This document shows positions 56,952 through 64,000 of a DNA stretch of 64,000 nucleotides, piece by piece (the stretch's first letter is position 1; every line of letters begins with the position of its first letter). Position numbers and translations under genes: made by a program. The notes beneath the pieces are model-generated. The model saw only the letters and a list, made by a program, of their open reading frames with translations. It was not told the origin of the DNA and searched no databases. The DNA is from Scalesia atractyloides (lineage: Eukaryota > Streptophyta > Magnoliopsida > Asterales > Asteraceae): positions 46,571,137 to 46,635,136 of the forward strand of contig CAMTDV010000017.1 in assembly GCA_947069175.1 (NCBI GenBank), read 5' to 3'.

Positions 56952-58257
56952 TTGTTTGAATTTTTGTGCCGGAACTTTTGAGATGAAAGCAAAATTACTG
57001 AGAATAGAGTTCCGTGGCACACAATGAAGACAGGCCGGGTTATCAAGGTTTATATAAAGGCCTTATTACATTTCAAATAATGTTTACTTTATTTTTGAAA
57101 AATTTTTGGAGAAAATTTTTCGAAAAAACATGTTTCAATAACGTTTACTTGAAAGTTTTACAAATTTTTGAAAAAATTTTTAAAACTATCACAGAACCCT
57201 CACTGTTGAACATACAAAACCCAGGGATATAAATCTTTTATAAACACAAAAGTGTTAAGGTGTTTGTCATCATGAGGGGGAGAGTGCCTTAGAAGTAAAA
57301 TTGTGAAGCGGTAACGGATGGAGATATCAAGTGATTCTCATTAGTTGGTCAATGTTTTTCTATAAATAAAAGTTTCAAAAATATGTTTTTGAATATTAGG
57401 GGGAGAAATTTTTTTTCAGAAAATCCAAAAACATATTAAATGCGAAAAGTACAAAAACATTGAAAAAGACAAAAAGAGTTTTGTGTAAAAAAGGAAATGA
57501 TAGTACATCAGTGGACTATCACAGTATGCTAAAGAAATATAAAGTTTAAAAAGTGATAAACAAGTCTTACTGTGGATGTGTCGATAGGCTTTAACGTTCA
57601 ATAAATTGTTTTCGGGATATAAACTAAATTTTACAAATCACTCGGATATATGGACTTAGTACTCTGAAATTTCGTTTGAGAGATTGCCTGATTCTGAGAT
57701 ACGAGGTCTTTATAGATGATTGATATCTGGGGTATTATACAAGTTCTTCTGATTTTGCATAAGCAATGGCCTAGAACTTCTAAAATGCTTTTGCAAAAAA
57801 TCCCCTAAAAACTGCATTCAATTGAAAATATCGAAAGATACTACAACTGCAGTACAAAAAGATTCTATTTTGGAACACTACCTTATAAGTCGAGCCTTCA
57901 TCTCTCTGTCGGTACGATGTTACTAACCTGAGCTCTCAAGGTCTCGCACAACCCAGATATAGATATCAATTACGCTATACTCACCTGTAAGATGAAATCT
58001 AGGGAATCTTGATGCGGAGTATATTCTGAGATTGGAACCATAGTTAAGTCAAGTTTCTTAATTCTACATAACATATCTTGGAACAATTGAGTAAAATTGA
58101 ACCTGATTTTCTCAAACTTCAAGTTCGCCCGAACTTGTCAGTAGTCTAATCATTTTTCTAAGTTTGTGGTCGTGTTTTTCAGTAATATTCATCAGTTTTT
58201 TCAAGATGGAAGATCTTCATAGTGCATTCAGTAAATCAAGTGAACATTGATAACGAG
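56952..58257 (+). other. Copia 3' non-coding region joined to a second gag leader
   Basis: No convincing gene. Polypurine tracts GAGGGGGAGAG (57274-57284) and AGGGGGAGAAA (57398-57408), the kind found before a copia 3' LTR, are followed by AT-rich sequence and then by a leader with one exact palindrome (58120-58137). No LTR is visible between the tracts and the second gag, so either the 3' LTR of B was deleted or the two elements recombined. Confidence 0.6.
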
Positions 58258-59502
58258 ATGGGCACATCTGTGAAACCACCGAAACTCATGTGTATGGACG
58301 AATATGAGGGGTGGAAAGAAAAGTTCACTAACTGGGTTCAAGCTACATATTTTCACAGTTGGGTTGCAGTAGAGACTGGTTATACATAGCCCAGAGATGA
58401 GAATGATAATGTTATCGACATTAGCAAGTTTTCTACTATACAAAAGGATGCTTACGTCGCCGAGAAGAAAATGATAAGTTTGATCCAACAGTCGATGAAA
58501 GAAGATATATTGGTGCTGCTACCGGAATATAAGACTGCACAAGAACTATCGAAATTCTTTAAGAACAAATACTAGGGAAGTGTAGAAATGGTCAAAAGCA
58601 AGAAAGCACTGATCATGAAGGAATTTGACATATTCACGATGATCAAGGGTGAAACGATGAAACAAATGATCGAAAGGTTTGTCATCTGAAAGTGATTATG
58701 AGGAGACATGGGCTTGAGAAAACGAAAGAAGAATATATTGATAAACTCGCTGACGCTTTACCAGAGGGTGAGTGGACGACTTATCTCATGGTGCTCAAAG
58801 AAAGTCCGAGCTGGGAGTTCTTCAAACTATCCACTTTCATTGATAAGCTGGAGGGGCACGAGATGGAGTTGTTAAAGATAGTCAAGTCAAAGAATTCAAA
58901 TGTTACTCAAGATGTAGGGTTGTACTACAAGACAGGAGCTCAAGAAAATATAACTAGCCCGAAGATCCAAACCGCTTTTAGTGCGAATCTGAATTCCTCG
59001 AATCATTCGCCAGAGAGTCAAGCTAAATCATATCAAAAATATGATCAGAGTCCCCAGAATTCTTCATATTCAAGCATGGGTTCAAATTCTTCGTATCAGA
59101 ATCAATCAAATCAGAATAATCAATCGAATTCTGATCCAAATGTGTTCAAATGCAACATTGCAGTCAACCTTAACAATGTCGTTTCTGAACAAGTTGCCAA
59201 ACAACACATGGCACTTCTTGCTGCAGTGTTGGAATCTTAGGAAAGTTTGGTGGCTGGGAAGATTGGTAATCCAGAAATGACTGCCGATGATTATGATCAA
59301 GTGGATGAAGAAGAGCTTGAGTTGATGGACATCAAATGGTCCTTAGCATTGATTATTCGGAGGGTTACTAAATTTGTTGCACTAACCGGCAGAGATATCG
59401 GGAATTCAAGCAACAATTTGGGATTCGACAAAACAAAGGTTACTTGCTTCAGATGCCGACAAAAAGGGCACTTCAAAAGATAATGCAAGAATCCTGAGGC
59501 AA
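58258..59502 (+). pseudogene. Copia gag, capsid part and first zinc knuckle (element A)
   Basis: ATG at 58258 starts MGTSVKPPKLMCMDEYEGW, parallel to the gag at 55225. TAG stops at 58387 and 58573, and a one-base loss near 58680, interrupt EDILVLLPEYKTAQEL and MKQMIERF. The frame from 58692 continues IDKLADALPEGEWTTYLMVL and a Ser/Asn/Gln-rich tract (to 59235). A further stop at 59238 is followed by a frame with the knuckle CFRCRQKGHFKR-stop-C (about 59447-59486). In the family this Gag coats the RNA. Inactive. Confidence 0.8.
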
Positions 59503-61709
59503 CTGGGAATCAAAGTCCATTTGGAGGTGGCAGTGAATACTACAAGAAGTCACTACAATACTAGCCATTCCCAAAGAAGACTCAAGTCGAAATCCAAGAG
59601 AAACCATCCAACACCAAAGAAAAGGCAATAGTTGCTTCGAATGAAGATGACGGTTTTGACTGGAACTCATATATTGGCAAAAAGACCGGTGTTGCTCTAA
59701 TGGCTGAGAACATGCCACATATCTGCTGAAGATGCAGCTATGGAGAATGCAATGCTAGAAGGATATATGCAACAAGCAGAGGAAGAGGAAATCTATCACC
59801 ACACAAAAGGTGCAAAGTATCCTTTCTCCTAACATGACTACTAGTTTTGCAGGTTGTTTCGGTGATACAACATCTTCGGAGCATGTTGCTGAGGAGAAAC
59901 CTGTGGTTGAGGAAGTTATCAATGTAACCAAAGAAATGAATAAAGAAAACCTCACAGAGATCGCCAATAAAGCTATGATGGCAAATCTGACGAAGGTAGG
60001 TCCAGAGGTAAAGGTACAAATTGTTGAGGTTGAAAAACTATGTACAAAATGTGCTGAACCGTGTGTTCAATGTGCTGAAAAGTCTCAGATCATAAGCGAA
60101 CTCAATGTGCATAATAATAATTTCAAATACGATTATCGCACAATCAAAGAGGCTTATGACAAAATGATTGATGATTACAACAGGCTTGATAATAATAACA
60201 TTGAACAGCATGACACAGTGAGAATGTTAAAAGCGACATTAATGGAAAAACAAAAAGCTATTAACGTTTACATAAACAATATTGCTGAAGTAAAACAAGA
60301 ATTTCAAGACATGAAAATCAAAACTAAAAGAGTTAGACGACTTCTAAAAAGCTATACCACAAATGCTTACGTCATTGATCACATTCTTCCAACGATTCAG
60401 TCGGAAGAAAATGTTTAGAAAGTCAAAGGTAAGAAAGGTAGTGATTATAGCAATGTTCCACCACCCTTGTGCGGAAAGTATTATCGCAAGAAGGCTGAGG
60501 GGATGGAAAAAGCGCTCAACATTGAACTTTTAACCGAAAAGAAAAATGAGCTGCCTGAGAACATTGATATAACCTACACAAGCGATTATTGCGAAGCGGT
60601 GGTTAAAAATGTTGTTGAAAATGTTTTGAATGAATCTGATGATGGCAGCTATGAGAGCTCCAACTCGAGTTCGAATAATTCTGATTCACAATCTGAAGAT
60701 GACGATACATCATCGGAAGATAGCCTAAGTGATGATCCTAACGTTATCATGTACAAAGTTAAGGATTCTGATAGACTATATTTCGATGATAGCTTTCCGA
60801 TTCGAAATGTGAAAGAGGATCAGCTTGATAAATTCTTCAAACTCGTTGAAGTATCATCAGAGGATTTGGAAATCAATGAAAAGAATTTTTACTCTAAACC
60901 TAAAAGAAATAACTACCGAAGGAATGGTGATGACTTTCTGGAAAATAGGAGAGCAGGGTTGGGTTTGGATGTAGAAGAAGAACCGAATAAGAAAAAGTCA
61001 CCATTTCATGAATATAAAGATAAAAACATGACATTCGTATATGGGACGAGCACGGTTCAGGAAGAAAGTTTGATTGGAAAGCAATCAAATGATGAATTTA
61101 AAAAGGAAAAAGAACTTCGGATAAGGCTAAAGCCGTAAGTGGTGTAAAACCCACTAGTGGACGTTCTCAAGATAATCGGACTTGCTTTAAATGCAATGAA
61201 GTTTGTCACATTGCACGCAAGTGTCCGAAATCAAAGCTTGTTTATCCTCGAAGAAAATCAAGTTCAAATGTTGAAAAGCCTAAGCAACCAGAGATAGTAA
61301 AACCTGTCGCAATTATGAAAAGAAATGAATCTAAAATTGAAGTTAAACCTAAAATTGAATCGAAGTTTGAAAATTCAACTTTTGAGAAAGGTGAAACTTC
61401 GAAAACAAATGAAAACAAAGATTCAAGGTTTTACATAAAAAAGCAAGGATTAACTCACAATCCTGGGTTGCTAAAAAGAAATCAACAACATCTGTAGTTG
61501 TTAAGTCTGTGACAGTAGTAACAAAAGTCGACAAAGTGTCTGTTTCAAAAGATAAATCTGAAAATGACAAACTTTCAAAAGATAAGAAAAAGGTCAAGTT
61601 TGAAAACGATAATGTTGATGATGTCTTAGATGGAGATTTTGAGGATGATTATGAAGTTTATTATCCTAAACCCAAGACCAAGAAGGCTTGGGTCGCACTT
61701 TTTAACTAA
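59503..61709 (+). pseudogene. Extended copia gag: coiled coil, acidic tract, second knuckle
   Basis: Successive frames give a region with CTKCAEPCVQCAEKS and a long coiled coil (59810-60418), an acidic Ser-rich tract (ESDDGSYESSNSSSNNSDSQ, about 60630-60690), a charged stretch to 61138, a second knuckle CFKCNEVCHIARKCP (about 61168-61212), and a Lys-rich tail ending AWVALFN at 61709. The first gag copy ends in the same way. This long spacer between two knuckles suggests a Sirevirus-like copia; that lineage call is tentative. Confidence 0.7.
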
Positions 61710-61719
61710 ATATTAATGT

Positions 61720-61938
61720 GTGCAGGGGCTCCAGAGATCCATATTATCAAAGTGGATTCTGGATAGTGGAGCTTCAAGGCACATGACCGGGATGAAAGCG
61801 CTACTCTTTGATATCAAAGCGATTAATGGAGGGTATGTAGGCTTCGCTGGAAATCAAGGAGGCCAGATTGTAGCTGAAGGAAAGCTCTCAAATGGCATGG
61901 TATCTTTTGATCGTGTGAATTACATCGCTGAGCTATAG
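61720..61938 (+). pseudogene. Copia protease
   Basis: About 72 residues with WILDSGASRHMTGMKALLFD, the Asp active site of copia protease (DSGASxHM), followed by GYVGFAGNQGGQIVAEGKLS. The frame then ends in TAG near 61936, and a second TAG follows near 61960. Processes Gag-Pol in the family. It follows the gag end by 11 nt, in the normal order. Confidence 0.85.
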
Positions 61939-62009
61939 AACAATCTTCTAAGTATATCATAGATTTGCGATAAGCAGTTCACAGTTCATTTCAATGATAA
62001 GGAGTGCAT

Positions 62010-63390
62010 GATACTTAAGCCGGGTTTCAAAATTCCAGGTGATTGGATTCTCATGCATCTTCGTGTTAGACATGGGTATTGCTACAACATCGTCGAAATC
62101 GGCTCAATGTTTTGTCACAAAAGCCACGAAGAAGGATTCGATTCTATGGCACAGAAAAATGGGGCATATACATCTGAGGAAAATGAATTTTCTAGTTCAT
62201 AACGATTTAGTCGAGGGGGTGAATCTTCAAAGCTTCCACATGACGGATCATTATCGGTCGAGGGGGTGAATCTTCAAAGCTTCCACATGACGGATCATTG
62301 TCTTGAATGTAAGAAAGGGAAGCAGAAAAAGAAGTCACATCCTAAGAAGATTCTGAATTCCATAAAGTTGCCACTTGAATGTCTACATATGGATCTTTTC
62401 GGTCCGGTGAACGTACGAAGTATATCCGGAGATCTATACTGTTTAGTCGTCACAGATGATTATCCTCGATATTCATGAGTTTTCTTTCAAGAGTCTAAAG
62501 ATGAAACGTTCGATAATCTGGTAATTCTCTTCAAGAAGCTCGAAATTCTATATCATCTGCCTGTCAGACGTATTCTTAGTGATAACGACACGGATTTCAA
62601 GAACAACAAGATGAAAGAGTTTTGCAACGCCAAAGGAATTTTGCACGAATTCAGTGCACCTTATACTCCACAACAAAATGGCGTAGCTGAAAGGAAGAAT
62701 AGAACGTTGATCGAAACAGCAAGAACAATGCTTGCAGACTCAAAACTTCCTAGGCAGTTGCAGCGGCATGTTACACTTTAAACATGGTCTTAACTGTCAA
62801 ACCGACTAAAAATACATGTTTTGAGATGATCAACTGAAGGAAACCAAATTTGAAATATCTAGAACTGGTTGGTGCACCGTGCATAGTGATTGATCAAGAT
62901 GGAAAGTTCGGTGCTAAAACGCTTGAAGGTTTCTTTGTTGGTTACGCTAGTCCGCTAAGAAGAGTTTATGTTCCTGCTTTGAGAAAAGTGATTGAAGCAC
63001 AACACGTTGATTGCTTTCGGTACACCACTCCCATTCAGAGAAAAGGCGATGCTTGGTTGTTCAATTACCAAGATTTGTGGAAGTCATTCGACTTGCCAGA
63101 AGAACCGTCTGATGAAGAACTTGCAGCTCTTTATTATCTTCAACAGTCGGCAAACCAAGAACAGATTCTAAGGCCAATTGTGGTTAATCAACTCACTGTT
63201 GGTACATCATCTTATGGTGCAGGTCCAAGTAATAGTGGTGTTCCAGTTGAACAAGTTTCTGAAGCAGAACCTACTACAACGCCAACAAATGTTTCCACTG
63301 AACCAGGAAATGCAACTATAGAGCCACTACTTCTCAGAATCAGAATTCCGACTCTGATGAAGCCCCGACTTTCGATGATGATGTAGAATC
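62010..63390 (+). pseudogene. Copia integrase, broken by a 47-bp duplication
   Basis: GAG-pre-integrase words (HRKMGHIHLRKMNFLVHNDL, CLECKKGKQKKKSHPKK) flank a 47-bp tandem duplication at 62210-62299 that shifts the frame. The core has LECLHMDLFGPVNV (first Asp), DDYPRYS then a TGA where Trp is usual, LSDNDTDFKNNKMKEF (second Asp) and YTPQQNGVAERKNRTLIETA (Glu). The C-terminal part at 62850-63386 has GKFGAKTLEGFFVGYASPLR and a Pro/Thr-rich tail. Catalytic D-D-E is present, but the frame is broken repeatedly. Confidence 0.85.
62210..62299. repeat. 47-bp tandem duplication in copia integrase
   Basis: GTCGAGGGGGTGAATCTTCA starts at 62210 and again at 62257. The second copy is identical for 43 bases. 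Confidence 0.9.
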
Positions 63391-64000
63391 CTCTTCCGAG
63401 AGCAGATATCCAACATGTTGAATCAATCTGCTGGCCCGAGCAATCAAAATGAAGCTGCATCTAGTGCTCCTGAAGTTGAGTTGATCGTTGATCTGAATGT
63501 CACAAATCAGAACAGTACGGTTGATGTTCCTAGTGAGGAGATGCCATGATCTTATTCTTATCATCCTTCAACAAACATTATTAGAGAGTTACAGACTGTG
63601 GTTGCGAACAAGAAGTCAAATCAACCAAGCATTAAGTTGTTTCTATACCCGAGTGGCCCCGACTTAAGATTACTGTTATTATTTATGTTTCATATCTCAA
63701 ATAGAGCTGAAGACTATTAATGAAGCTCTGGGTGATGAGAACTGGGTAATAGCGATGCAGGAAGAGTTGTTACAGTTGGTTGTCAAGGTTTCCACCAGCA
63801 AGAAGGAATTGACTATACGGAAGTCTATGCACCGGTTGCACGCTTAGAGTCAATCCGCATTTTCCTTACATTCGCAGCTTGGAAAGGTTTTAAGGTGTAC
63901 CAATTAGATGTGAAATCCGCATTTATCTATGGTAAGCTACGTGAACAAGTGTACGTCGGCCAACCACCAAGGTTCGTCGATCTGCTGAACAAGAACAAAG
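63391..64000 (+). pseudogene. Copia reverse transcriptase, N-terminal part, window end
   Basis: After about 300 nt of degraded linker, INEALGDENWVIAMQEELLQ (63720-63775) opens the RT domain. The next ~50 expected residues are missing, and in another frame GFHQQEGIDYTEVYAPVARL, FLTFAAWKGFKVYQLDVKSA and REQVYVGQPPRFVDLLNKNK run to the window edge. DVKSAF is the copia form of the first catalytic-Asp motif. The rest of RT, RNase H and the 3' LTR would lie beyond 64000. Confidence 0.85.

Overview
The window is plant nuclear DNA: a GT-AG intron, a plastid isoprenoid gene with a transit-peptide-like N-terminus, and about 50 kb of nested LTR retrotransposons, LINE remnants, a SINE, MITEs and a hAT-type element. 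The style of the repeats (Tekay-like LTRs opening TGTCACACC, a Tat element with an antisense ORF, large copia elements with a long gag) recalls Asteraceae; that is inference from memory, not shown here.

Layout. 142-2001 (+) is the only gene that looks intact: a two-exon type II small subunit of geranylgeranyl diphosphate synthase. 2289-3575 (-) is a decayed LINE. 4728-5279 (+) is a broken retroelement-associated endonuclease-like ORF. 5308-25273 (-) is a Ty3/gypsy chromovirus-like element flanked by TATAA; its gag is split by a relative at 11351-21794 (-) flanked by AGACC. 25279-35870 holds intergenic DNA with four fold-back MITEs, LINE pieces, a SINE with a perfect 16-bp target duplication inside a minisatellite, and tandem repeats. 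35871-39097 is a solo LTR. 39773-51445 (-) is a Tat-lineage Ty3/gypsy element flanked by ACACT, with a spliced antisense ORF at 41346-44633 (+); it sits inside the LTR of an older plus-strand gypsy element that ends at 51816. 52091-53520 is an LTR fragment carrying an 835-bp hAT-type element with an 8-bp TACTAGCA duplication. 53526-64000 (+) is a pair of entangled Ty1/copia elements, the second running off the window with a gag, protease, integrase and partial reverse transcriptase.

Every retroelement ORF carries stops, frameshifts or deletions, so none looks able to move by itself. The chromovirus-like and Tat elements keep recognisable LTRs, primer binding sites, polypurine tracts and target duplications, so their order of insertion can be read.

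The most unusual signal is an 18-bp palindrome, CAAGTTCG-NN-CGAACTTG. About 27 copies lie in the two LTRs of the inner gypsy element and about a dozen more in the LTRs and leader of the unrelated copia elements. In both superfamilies one cluster ends 26-30 nt upstream of the TATA box and a second lies downstream of it with spacing near 40 nt. In the gypsy LTRs many spacers between palindromes are themselves inverted repeats. Three other LTR families here carry different palindromes.
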